A stretch of DNA of 64,000 nucleotides. Origin: Paenibacillus sp. PCH8. Its GTDB lineage: Bacteria > Bacillota > Bacilli > Paenibacillales > Paenibacillaceae. The DNA lies in the NCBI RefSeq assembly GCF_002968835.1, contig NZ_PKQK01000001.1:806001-870000 (forward strand), read 5' to 3'. The notes under the pieces are model-generated. The model was not told the DNA's origin, did no database searches, and saw only the letters and a program-made list of their open reading frames with translations. Numbering within the stretch: position 1 is the first letter of the stretch; every line of letters starts with the position of its first letter. The translations under genes and the position numbers were made by a program. Below, one piece after another: positions 16,868-24,758 of the stretch.

Positions 16868-17659
16868 TTGAAGAAAACATCATGGACTTCCAAACTCACA
16901 TCCACTATCGCAACAGGTGCTGCGGCACTCATGTTGTTCGCCGGATTCGCCAGTGCTCACGTTAGCGTGAGCCCATCCGTTGCACAGACAAGCGCTTGGC
17001 AGACCTATACGATTAAGATTCCATCCGAGAAGGAACTGCCTACGACCAAAATCACGATGAAGGTTCCTGAAGGGGTGGCGTTTAAACAATATCAACCACT
17101 TGCAGGCTGGAAAATCACCACCGAGAAGAATGATTCCAATGAAGTAACATCGATCACGTGGGAAATTGACGGAGATAACGAAGGTATTCTGGCAGGACAG
17201 TTCCAACAGTTCAACTTTGTTGCCCAGAATCCTAAGGCTGAAGCTGAAGTTGCTTGGGATGCCTTCCAATATTACAGCGATGGCAGCATCGTAGAATGGA
17301 CAGGCCAACCAAGTGATAGCAACCCGCACAGTATCACAACCATTAGCGAAGACCCGGCTGCTACCGGTAATGCCGCGGCTGGTGGAGACCATCACAGCGC
17401 TGGAACTGCAAGCGAAGGTCATGATGCAACAGGCACAGAAGCAGGTACGGATGACAATGCGGCTACCGACGGTAGCAAAGCAAACGATGATACCACGCTT
17501 GGCGATGCGCTTAATGACACGGTGACAGGCGAGCCAAACAACACGGATACTGATCCAGGTACACTGAAGCTTCAACAGGCCACATTGATCGTATCCATCC
17601 TGGCTCTAATTCTGTCCTTCCTGGGAATCGCTTTGGCTACACGTCGCAAAAAACGTTAA
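16868..17659 (+). CDS. ycnI: YcnI-like DUF1775 copper-binding protein, membrane-anchored
   Basis: Extracytoplasmic copper-handling protein. The signal peptide ends FASA, and the mature N-terminus HVSVSPSVAQTSAW provides the N-terminal His of the DUF1775 monohistidine-brace Cu(II) site; the partner Trp is in IVEWTGQPSDSNPH. A low-complexity Asp/Thr/Ala-rich linker with extra His (GGDHHSAG) spans about residues 165-225. A C-terminal helix then precedes RRKKR, so the protein is anchored at both the folding and membrane level. Start is TTG 16868 with GAGGGG about 9 nt upstream. It sits beside copCD as in the B. subtilis ycnKJI locus. Confidence 0.88.
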   Translation: MKKTSWTSKLTSTIATGAAALMLFAGFASAHVSVSPSVAQTSAWQTYTIKIPSEKELPTTKITMKVPEGVAFKQYQPLAGWKITTEKNDSNEVTSITWEIDGDNEGILAGQFQQFNFVAQNPKAEAEVAWDAFQYYSDGSIVEWTGQPSDSNPHSITTISEDPAATGNAAAGGDHHSAGTASEGHDATGTEAGTDDNAATDGSKANDDTTLGDALNDTVTGEPNNTDTDPGTLKLQQATLIVSILALILSFLGIALATRRKKR

Positions 17660-17703
17660 CATTCTTGCAATTTACGATAACTTGATACTAATTCAGATAA
17701 GAA

Positions 17704-17755
17704 AAGAAGCCTATGGCATCGGGATCAAACCCGAGTACCATAGGCTTCTTTTTTT
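17704..17755 (+). terminator. Rho-independent terminator after ycnI
   Basis: Thirteen-base arms AAGAAGCCTATGG and CCATAGGCTTCTT with an inner CTCGGG/CCCGAG-like loop stem, then TTTTT. It also works in reverse for the operon arriving from the right. Confidence 0.88.
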
Positions 17756-17904
17756 GACTATTCAACCTTTTTTCTCCGTGGTTTATGCGCTCCAGTAGGC
17801 TATATGTACTCACAATGACATACATGCGCGCGACGTTTCTCCACGTTTGCACTCATCTTAACGCTGATGTCCATCCGCAATATGGCAACAGCATTGCCCG
17901 CTCG

Positions 17905-18177
17905 TTAGCGTTCTTGATCCGTCTGAATCATAAACTCAATGTATTGCAACAAGCTCTTCTTCTGCTGTTCGATGGATTGAATACGTCTGGACAGACCCGC
18001 AAAGAACTCTTCAATCTGCTGCCTTGTATGATCTGCGGATTGACCTTTCCAGTCGTTAAGTCGACTGTACAAAGCTCTTGCTTCCTGTTCATCGGCTTGC
18101 AGACGGGCAAGCAGTTGCGTCAGCTCTTTTTCCGCAATCCGAAGATCATTCAACTCCACCAGCAATTGTCCACCCAC
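17905..18177 (-). CDS. Small helical protein, candidate secretion partner of the lipase
   Basis: 90 residues, predicted to be nearly all alpha-helical with heptad-like spacing (LNDLRIAEKELTQLLARL, LSRRIQSIEQQKKSLLQYI). It contains one W but no WxG turn. Size and helical hairpin character resemble WXG100-like or Lap/TlaA-type proteins that pair with type VII substrates. Start is GTG 18177 with SD GGGGAGGGG at 6-7 nt. It is the third gene of an operon, 56 nt after the lipase gene. Assignment as the lipase partner is inference from size, structure and position; no direct family match is claimed. Confidence 0.6.
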   Translation of the reverse strand: MGGQLLVELNDLRIAEKELTQLLARLQADEQEARALYSRLNDWKGQSADHTRQQIEEFFAGLSRRIQSIEQQKKSLLQYIEFMIQTDQER

Positions 18178-18233
18178 GCATGTTCCCCTCCCCTATGTAC
18201 GTGATTCATCGATTCAATTCACCATACTTGAAT

Positions 18234-19526
18234 CTAATTAAAATGAACCGGACTCTCATCCGCCTGCCGAAAGGCATCCGCCTTCTCATCAATATAGTTC
18301 AGGAACTGGCTGGTGTGTTTCATATGCCATGTGCCAAGCTCATGAATGGATGCATCCAGCTGAGTAACGATCGGTTCCAGCCTGCGACTGCGGCTCGTAT
18401 GCAGGTATTGAGCCATGCGGTTTCGCACCTGATTCAGCTCGGCGTTGCATTGCTGAGCATTTTGTTTCCACCGGGAGGCGACACTTTTCAGTTCTTCCGG
18501 CGTTACCTGAATCAGACCGGAGGCTCCTGCCGAGGAGGCCATACCTGCAACCATCATGCTTGTCTGTGCACCAAAACTACGCATAACATCTGCAAGATCC
18601 GTCATGAAATTGGAAGGCTCACGAGGCGTCTTATTGATTTTCTCACCCGTGGTAGGGTCGTACAGATCGTTGGAAATATAACCATTCTTGAACTGATATT
18701 GCTTCAGATCATGATACTCCTTACCACCAAAGGTGTTGCTCATCTTATCGCCCATACTCATGTTGTCATTCATGTCCTTGTAATTGGAGTTGATGTAATA
18801 CATGGAACCAACATGACGATCATATCCACCAAAGAATCCACTGGCAACAAAATCACCCGGGTGACCGAAGTTTGTGATCTGACTATCGAATCCGCCCTCT
18901 TCTGCCTTTCGTTTCAGGGATGGAGTCAAGCTGGAGATAACAGATGGAGCACTGAAGGTCACTGCTGTCATTCCGGTATGCGCTGCGGCATATTGGGCAT
19001 TCCCTCCGCCAAGCGAATGACCGGTCAAAGAGAAGTCCACATTCTTATATTTGTTCTGCATATCCTTCGCATAGTCTTCTGCTTCATACATTTGATTTGG
19101 AAAAGGATTCAACTTTTTATCAATCTGCCGATCAAGCTCACCCATTGCATTATCCACATGGGTCAGTCCGGTGACGTCCTTTACCTTTTGAATTCCACCT
19201 GATAACCAATCGGGTGTGAAATCGGTAGACTGTTCAATTTTTCTACCCAGTTCCGGGATAGCAATCTGACCATCCGCCAGAAAATCCAGCCCTTTACGAT
19301 CCCATCCGGCACTTCCTTCTGTTCCCCGGTAAGAAATGACCGCCTGCTCCGTTTCCGGATTGTAGAAGGTCACTGCATCAAACCCGGAATAACCGTTACC
19401 ATGCGTATCTTCAAGTACTTGCCAGCCTGGTAGATTCGCATATTCCGTACCTGCTTTAGCATTTTCGTAAGCCAGTTCTGACATCAGACGGTATGTTTCA
19501 TCATCAATTCGTGGTGCATCCCCCAT
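18234..19526 (-). CDS. Lipase with C-terminal WXG/LXG-like helical domain, candidate type VII effector
   Basis: 430 residues. The N-terminal class-3-lipase-like alpha/beta-hydrolase (about 1-290) has oxyanion region SYRGTE (65-70), nucleophile Ser171 in LTGHSLGGG, probable Asp225 in GHPGDF and His272 in YHDL. There is no signal peptide. Residues 338-430 (IQVTPEELKSVASRWKQNAQ onward) form a helical ESAT-6/LXG-like domain ending with FRQAD, an FxxxD-type tail motif. An enzyme followed by a targeting helix domain matches the reverse layout of Staphylococcus aureus TslA, a type VII-secreted lipase toxin. SD GGAGGTGA lies 7 nt upstream. It is flanked by a lipoprotein (candidate immunity) and a helical protein. 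Confidence 0.75.
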   Translation of the reverse strand: MGDAPRIDDETYRLMSELAYENAKAGTEYANLPGWQVLEDTHGNGYSGFDAVTFYNPETEQAVISYRGTEGSAGWDRKGLDFLADGQIAIPELGRKIEQSTDFTPDWLSGGIQKVKDVTGLTHVDNAMGELDRQIDKKLNPFPNQMYEAEDYAKDMQNKYKNVDFSLTGHSLGGGNAQYAAAHTGMTAVTFSAPSVISSLTPSLKRKAEEGGFDSQITNFGHPGDFVASGFFGGYDRHVGSMYYINSNYKDMNDNMSMGDKMSNTFGGKEYHDLKQYQFKNGYISNDLYDPTTGEKINKTPREPSNFMTDLADVMRSFGAQTSMMVAGMASSAGASGLIQVTPEELKSVASRWKQNAQQCNAELNQVRNRMAQYLHTSRSRRLEPIVTQLDASIHELGTWHMKHTSQFLNYIDEKADAFRQADESPVHFN

Positions 19527-19557
19527 GCTATGTTCACCTCCAAAGAATCAGTACAAT

Positions 19558-19917
19558 CTACTTGGCAAAAGGATCGTAGCCTTTCGCAATAATGGCTGCT
19601 TTAATCGCAGGACTCATGCCAAAATTTTTAATTTTTTTATCGTTATAGTCATATGAAATAGTGAACTCCTGATCCTCTTGCTCTACCACATGACCTTCCA
19701 TCGCGATAGAGTCAAGTGCCATTTCGGGTAATAACTCCTTGCTGGTAATAACCACATTTAGTTCATACTTGTCTTTGAAATAGTTTACTGCTCTCGTCTC
19801 CGCTTCCTGAAATAGTGCCTGTTTCTCGTTTTCTTTCATGTTCTGACAGCCTCCCACAATAAAAATAGATAGCACAATCAAAAAGAATAAACTTACCCTT
19901 TTTTGTATTGGCCTCAT
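19558..19917 (-). CDS. Small lipoprotein, candidate immunity protein for the lipase
   Basis: 119 residues. The signal peptide KRVSLFFLIVLSIF ends in lipobox VGGC, so the protein is anchored outside the membrane. The mature part is compact (AVNYFKDKYELNVVITSKEL, then MEGHVVEQEDQEFTISYDY), resembling by pattern the DUF1433-type lipoproteins that neutralise TslA lipases; this is my comparison, not a search result. Start is ATG 19917, because AGAAGGTG precedes it by 6 nt, while an earlier GTG overlaps the SD. It is the first gene of the operon, 31 nt before the lipase, as expected for immunity expressed before toxin. Confidence 0.6.
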   Translation of the reverse strand: MRPIQKRVSLFFLIVLSIFIVGGCQNMKENEKQALFQEAETRAVNYFKDKYELNVVITSKELLPEMALDSIAMEGHVVEQEDQEFTISYDYNDKKIKNFGMSPAIKAAIIAKGYDPFAK

Positions 19918-20159
19918 ACCATTCACCTTCTTCTTATGATTTCAATGTATATGTACACCCATTGAATCAGGATTACTCACTCATGTCTTCTCATTCTGTT
20001 ACCTGCATCATAGTACAAAATCAACATGAGCCACATCGGCTGACAGGATCGTTTTCATGTATCTTTCTTCCTAATATGATTCAACCAGGACACTTTGGTG
20101 TACATTACCCGCTTTCCTAATCCTTGCATCAATTACATCGTAATTTTCCCACCAACGAC

Positions 20160-20191
20160 AAAAAAGAGCCTGCTCTTCGAAAGAGCGGCTC
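20160..20191 (-). terminator. Rho-independent terminator after the DUF445 gene
   Basis: GAGCCGCTCTTTCGAAGAGCAGG-type double stem, read on the minus strand and followed by TTTTTTG. It lies about 25 nt after the stop at 20214. The 19918-20159 gap holds no gene. Confidence 0.85.
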
Positions 20192-20213
20192 TCCTTTTTG
20201 CCGTACTTCAATG

Positions 20214-21470
20214 TTATTGCAACACCATTTGCAACGCGGTCAGCGCAATCCCGATGATAAAACCGGTAACGGCCCCGTTGATTCGAATCCATTGCAGATC
20301 CTGTCCAACCTTATCCTCAATCATGGAGACCAAAGTAGCATTATCCATTTTGTCCACATTTTCGCGCACGAGTTTGCCGATTTTGGAATGATTTTTCTCC
20401 AACAGTGTCGTTACACCGTCCACAATCTTGGCATTCATGCCAGCCACCAATTCGTGATCTGCACGAAGATCGACAAGCACCCGTTCAATGGCAGGCAGTG
20501 CATACGTGTCTACATACTGTCCGTCTTCCATGGCAGCAAGTGCTTTGTCCCTTAGCTCCGTGAGCTTATTCAACACGGTTTCCTCGGCGTTCCAGCCCTC
20601 CAGCATGTTGTTCTTCCAGCCGTTCAGCCCCTCCTGCACACTTTCACTCAATGCCAAGCGTACCGTCTGGGTACGGACCATATCAAGCACCTTATACCTT
20701 AGAGCGCTGCCTTCACGTTTCATGTCCTCCACCCGTTCGAAGAGATACCCCTGCAAAATACCACCCAGACGCTCCTCGTTCATGTACCCCATGAATGCAT
20801 TCATCGCAAACTGCATTAATCCGTTCATCTGGATTCCGCTGATCGCTTTCATTCCGCTTTCGCCCAGGAAAATCACGGTCTCGGGTTTCACCAGCCATTC
20901 CTCGGCCTGTTTCAGACCGTAGTCCAGCGCTTTCGAATCATACCCCCGCTCGCTCATCTGAATGGAAGCCCGTTCCAGAATCGGACCCAGATCGAAGTTA
21001 CCCGCCTGTGCCTTAATTTCACCCGCTACCAGCGGGGCAATCTGCTCCAGAGGCAGGCCGGACAAGATTCGTTTGCAAAGCGTATCAATCATCGTCTTGA
21101 TACCATCGGTGTGAAGCTCACGCGTTAACGTATCGAGCACCGTCTCTGCTGCTTTGAAATCTGCAATTTTCTCGGTGATGCTGTCTTTGTTGAGCAGATT
21201 GTTCTCCACTGCTGAAACAAGACCTTCCGTCATTTTATCCCGATTTTTCGGCAACAAAGCCGTATGCGGAATTGGAATGCCGAGGGGATGACGGAACAAC
21301 GCTGTGACTGCGAACCAGTCCGCAAGTCCACCCACGAGTCCCGCTTCAAATGATCCTACCAGTAACTTGCCCACAGGAACGCCCTGGAACGGTAATGATG
21401 CGGCAAATCCCGCTCCCATCACCACGAGAGACCAGGCTGCTGCTTTTTTGGTTTGTTTAGGTTTAGCCAT
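20214..21470 (-). CDS. DUF445 membrane-associated protein (YheB/YjiN-like)
   Basis: 418 residues. An N-terminal membrane segment carries the family signature GSFEAGLVGGLADWFAVTALFR with GIPIPHTALLPKNRDKM; a long helical middle is rich in Glu/Lys, and a C-terminal membrane helix ends GAVTGFIIGIALTALQMVL. This is the DUF445 layout, related to B. subtilis YheB and E. coli YjiN, whose molecular role is unknown. It is monocistronic, with its own terminator. ATG is at 21470. Confidence 0.82.
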   Translation of the reverse strand: MAKPKQTKKAAAWSLVVMGAGFAASLPFQGVPVGKLLVGSFEAGLVGGLADWFAVTALFRHPLGIPIPHTALLPKNRDKMTEGLVSAVENNLLNKDSITEKIADFKAAETVLDTLTRELHTDGIKTMIDTLCKRILSGLPLEQIAPLVAGEIKAQAGNFDLGPILERASIQMSERGYDSKALDYGLKQAEEWLVKPETVIFLGESGMKAISGIQMNGLMQFAMNAFMGYMNEERLGGILQGYLFERVEDMKREGSALRYKVLDMVRTQTVRLALSESVQEGLNGWKNNMLEGWNAEETVLNKLTELRDKALAAMEDGQYVDTYALPAIERVLVDLRADHELVAGMNAKIVDGVTTLLEKNHSKIGKLVRENVDKMDNATLVSMIEDKVGQDLQWIRINGAVTGFIIGIALTALQMVLQ

Positions 21471-21728
21471 TTCACTTACTCCTTTATCATTAATCGCGCG
21501 GTTCAGCTACTAACGCCCTCCCGCACTTTGACTGTTCATTATGTAAAATCTTCAAAATAGAAAAATCTGAGCTACCCTGTTTCGTATACTTCATCTTATC
21601 ACCCATACGCTTCAAAACCAAACCTCTGCTCGTAGAAAAAGGAAAGAATATCGATTGGTCGCCAGACAGCAGGGTAATGACATAGTGGAAGCACTTAATG
21701 AATCGAATCAGAGGAGGAATTTCGGACC

Positions 21729-22555
21729 ATGAAACATGTGCAGGACACAACGACACTCCATAACGGAGTCAAAATGCCATGGCTGGGTTTTGGGGTATTC
21801 AAAATTAAAGACGGAGACGAAGTCGTTCATGCAGTCAAAACGGCCATCCAAGCCGGGTATCGCAGCATCGATACAGCCAAAGCGTATAACAATGAAACTG
21901 GTGTTGCTCAAGGTATTCGTGAGTCTGGAGTAGCCCGTGAAGATCTGTTCATTACCACTAAAGTATGGAATAGTGACCAGGGATATGAATCCACGCTTGC
22001 AGCTTTTGAAGAGAGCATGAAGCGACTGGAACTGGAGTATCTGGATCTCTATCTGATCCACTGGCCGGTCAAAGGCAAGTACAAAGATACATGGCGGGCG
22101 CTGGAAAAACTTAATAAAGAAGGACGCATCCGCGCGATTGGTGTGAGCAATTTCCAGATTCACCATCTGGAAGATCTGATGATCGATGCCACGATCAAAC
22201 CCGCTGTAAATCAGGTGGAGCTTCACCCCTGCTGATTCAGCAGGAACTTCGAACGTATTGCAACAAACATCAGATTCAGATCGAAGCTTGGTCTCCGCTC
22301 GGACAAGGTCATCTGATCGATCATCCGTTACTTCAGGACATCGCCGCCAAATACAGCAAGTCCCCGGCACAAGTGATTCTGCGCTGGGATCTGCAGAACG
22401 GCATTGTAACCATACCGAAATCTGTTACACCTGAGCGTATTCACGCGAACGCCGATCTATACGATTTCGAGTTAACTTCTGAAGAGATCGAGCAGATTAA
22501 CGGCCTCAATGAAGATAGACGCTTTGGTTCCGATCCCGACAACTTTAACTTCTAG
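21729..22555 (+). pseudogene. Aldo/keto reductase, interrupted by a one-base loss
   Basis: Would encode a 275-residue NADPH-dependent aldo/keto reductase of the YvgN/YtbE glyoxal-reductase type. Catalytic tetrad is present: Asp in SIDTAKAY, Tyr in AYNNE, Lys in TTKVW, His in LIHWPV. The frame stops at TGA 22233-22235 just after VNQVELHP. Adding one C to the C-run 22226-22229 restores [16 protein letters not shown] and runs to FNF at 22555 with conserved PKSVTPERIHANA. SD GAGGAGG precedes the ATG. Either a recent natural frameshift or a homopolymer base-calling error; two neighbouring genes show the same defect. Confidence 0.85.
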
Positions 22556-22588
22556 AATAAGCGTCTATAGATGGTTAATCTAAATTAA

Positions 22589-22738
22589 TCCGATGGAGCC
22601 TATATCATATTAAAGTTTTTCGGGAATATGCGTTTTCGAGAGATGGCCGAGGTGCTTTCCCTATCGGAAAACACAGTCAAGTCGAAATTCTATCGGATTA
22701 TTAATAAATTAAAAATGGATTTGAACATCAAGTTAAAA
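22589..22738 (+). pseudogene. Remnant of an ECF sigma factor (region 4 only)
   Basis: An open stretch without a usable start translates as AYIILKFFGNMRFREMAEV followed by LSLSENTVKSKFYRIINKLK. This is the sigma-70 region 4 helix-turn-helix of ECF sigma factors. A stop codon lies directly upstream, and regions 1-2 are absent, so this is a decayed fragment. It runs into the terminator of the converging cupin gene. Confidence 0.65.
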
Positions 22739-22751
22739 CGAGTGAGTCAAA

Positions 22752-22790
22752 AAATCCCGATTCAGATGTTTGAAATCTGGATCGGGATTT
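22752..22790 (-). terminator. Rho-independent terminator after the cupin gene
   Basis: AAATCCCGATCCAGATTT / ATCTGAATCGGGATTT-type stem on the minus strand, followed by TTTT, about 25 nt after the stop at 22814. Confidence 0.85.
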
Positions 22791-22813
22791 CCATTTTGGA
22801 GATTAACGTAAGA

Positions 22814-23272
22814 TTAACCTTTGGATACCAGCTTGAAATCATCAAAGTGGAAACCTGGCGCTACCACGCAAGTTACCAGCACAGGCTCATCACCCAGTGG
22901 GCGCGCTGTCTGCCATACGCCGGCAGGAACGAGCACTTGTGGTGATTGTCCCGCAGCAATATCCATACCCAGAATGAGAACTTCCTCGTTCTCCGGGTTC
23001 TCTCCGTTGCCACCCAGCTTCAGTTCAACCGGGCTGCCACTGTGCCACAACCAAAGTTCATCCGACAGCACCGTGTGCCACTCGGAGATCTCATGTGCGT
23101 GCAGCAGGAAATACGTTGAGCTTGCCGAGAACCGTGGGCCTGAGTATGCGTCCGGCAGAACGGATTGTGGGATCTGGTACGATGCCTTCCATTCTTCTTT
23201 ATACCAACCGCCTTCAACGTGAGGCTGCATCTGAAGTGCAGCAACCAATGGCGATAATTCATGTGTCGTCAT
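22814..23272 (-). CDS. DUF985 (cupin_5) protein
   Basis: 152-residue single-domain cupin of the DUF985 family. Recognisable motifs are HVEGGWYKEEW near the N-terminus, STYFLLHAHEISEWH (metal or ligand face), ELWLWHSGSPVEL and LVTCVVAPGFHFDDF at the end. Related proteins bind sugars or small ligands, but no enzymatic activity can be read from the sequence. It is a complete, monocistronic gene on the minus strand. Confidence 0.85.
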   Translation of the reverse strand: MTTHELSPLVAALQMQPHVEGGWYKEEWKASYQIPQSVLPDAYSGPRFSASSTYFLLHAHEISEWHTVLSDELWLWHSGSPVELKLGGNGENPENEEVLILGMDIAAGQSPQVLVPAGVWQTARPLGDEPVLVTCVVAPGFHFDDFKLVSKG

Positions 23273-23445
23273 AACTTGTTTCCTTCCTTCTACATCATAT
23301 TCGAGACACTCCCTATCCAGAGTCTGCCTCTCTCTCCCTACTCTAAAACATCATTCAAGTTTTGTCACCTTGACAGCACACATCGACCATACCTGATTAC
23401 TTCTTCCAGATTGACCTGCGTGATTATGAATATGCCTCACTCATA

Positions 23446-23484
23446 ATGATAGCGTTTACAATAAGATGGATTTTCCGTTATGAT
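23446..23484 (+). promoter_or_regulatory. Promoter of the AraC regulator with overlapping CcpA (cre) site
   Basis: ATGATAGCGTTTACAA (23446-23461) fits the cre consensus WTGNAARCGNWWWCAW with one mismatch. It overlaps a -35 TTTACA (23455-23460), which is followed after 18 nt by -10 TATGAT (23479-23484). This predicts carbon-catabolite repression of the regulator. Confidence 0.6.
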
Positions 23485-23527
23485 ATGGATATCGTTGTTA
23501 ATCCGTGAAGCAGAGAGGAGCTGTACG

Positions 23528-24379
23528 ATGAGTCTCATAGAGGATCGGATTGGACCCAAATATCGAATTGGTGAACAATCATTTACCATTGAACATATGC
23601 GCAGACATGATGGGAACGGTATGCCACAACCTCATGCTCACCCTTTCTACGAACTGTATTACCTGCTTGAAGGTGAACGGGTGTATTCGATGAATGGTCA
23701 GATCTTCTCCGCACGCAAAGGTGATCTTATTCTGATTAATCCACACGATGTACATACTACTTCCAAAGGAAGCAATCCCGGCTTCGAACGGATTCTAATC
23801 GGGTTCTCACCTACTTTTGCAACAGGGATGGAACTCGGCATATGCGGCCTGCTGCCTTTTAGTTGTTCAAGACTCCTTCGCCTACCCGAGGCGGAGCAGC
23901 CTGAGATAGAACGCATCCTGTTGCAGATGTTACAAGAATGCAAAGAACGCCGTCCTCATTATGAGATCGCAGTGAGAAGCCTGCTTGCCCAGCTTCTGAT
24001 CCGTATTCATCGGGTGGAAGAGGTCATTCGGCAATCATGCCCCGGTCCTTTGCATCCGATGCAGGACAAAATCAGTGAAATTGTCACGTATGTGAATAGA
24101 AACTATACTGAACCACTCACTCTGGAGGGAGCAGCTAATCGGTTTTACATCAGCCCTTCCTATCTGAGCCGGATGTTCAGCCGGTTTACCGGATTTCGGT
24201 TCAGTGAATATTTGCGTGTGGTTCGAGTTCGAGAGGCACAGCGAAGACTGCTTTCCACACAAGAGCGTGTACAAATGATCGCAGAGAAGGTAGGATTTGA
24301 GCATACGGCCCATTTTAATAAAACATTCAAACAGGTCACAGGTACAACGCCGCTGCGCTATCGCAAGGAACACCGGTAG
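23528..24379 (+). CDS. AraC-family transcriptional regulator with cupin sensor domain
   Basis: 283-residue regulator. The N-terminal AraC-type cupin (about 20-110) includes MPQPHAHPFYELYYLLEGE and KGDLILINPHDVHTT; the C-terminal two-HTH domain (about 180-280) has EPLTLEGAANRFYISPSYLSR-type helix one and VQMIAEKVGFEHTAHFNKTFKQV helix two. Start is ATG 23528 with GAGAGGAG about 7 nt upstream rather than the earlier in-frame ATG at 23480. The nearby GH28 glycosidase and the cre site suggest it controls plant-polysaccharide use, though that link is inference. Confidence 0.85.
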   Translation: MSLIEDRIGPKYRIGEQSFTIEHMRRHDGNGMPQPHAHPFYELYYLLEGERVYSMNGQIFSARKGDLILINPHDVHTTSKGSNPGFERILIGFSPTFATGMELGICGLLPFSCSRLLRLPEAEQPEIERILLQMLQECKERRPHYEIAVRSLLAQLLIRIHRVEEVIRQSCPGPLHPMQDKISEIVTYVNRNYTEPLTLEGAANRFYISPSYLSRMFSRFTGFRFSEYLRVVRVREAQRRLLSTQERVQMIAEKVGFEHTAHFNKTFKQVTGTTPLRYRKEHR

Positions 24380-24404
24380 ATCACCACATCATGAATAACA
24401 CCAC

Positions 24405-24696
24405 ATGGAATTAAAAACATATTGGAACAAGAACCCTATCCCTAAGCATTCAAGCAGGATGTCACCTATCTCGGGGACTGGCTGAGTCTTCAGACTGCAT
24501 TCTATAACGTGGAGTGGATTCGGGTGAAACCCCGATGCTCCGACTGGTTGAACGCTATGTAGAGCCAGAGGTATTGGATATGGAAGCCGAGTGGGTAGCC
24601 ATGCTCCAGAGATTACGCATTCCTTATATCGAGAAGGATCATGATTACTGGATCTATGGCTACGCCACCGCGGCTCAGTTTGACCAACTATTATAA
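24405..24696 (+). pseudogene. Small unrecognised gene with two one-base losses
   Basis: Three consecutive frames give one continuous protein if a base is added near AA 24444-24445 and another in the C-run 24530-24533: MELKTYWNKNPIPK, then AFKQDVTYLGDWLSLQTAFY, NVEWIRVKPP, then MLRLVERYVEPEVLDMEAEW and a tail ending YGYATAAQFDQLL. The product would be about 97 residues, soluble and Trp/Tyr-rich. Family not recognised. No clear SD precedes the ATG. Either a decayed gene or a homopolymer-affected sequence like its neighbours. Confidence 0.5.
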
Positions 24697-24758
24697 ACCG
24701 CTACATTACTATCATTACTTCCGGTACACCTCGGTATTGATTGACACCAAGGTCCCTT

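Noticed and set aside
18078..19202. Long plus-strand open frame (over 370 codons)
   Set aside because: Runs antisense through the lipase gene, has no SD and no recognisable domain; the minus-strand lipase explains the region.
22301..22400. Internal start for a second aldo/keto reductase fragment
   Set aside because: The GTG there has no SD, and the reading frame is simply the 3' half of the interrupted gene.
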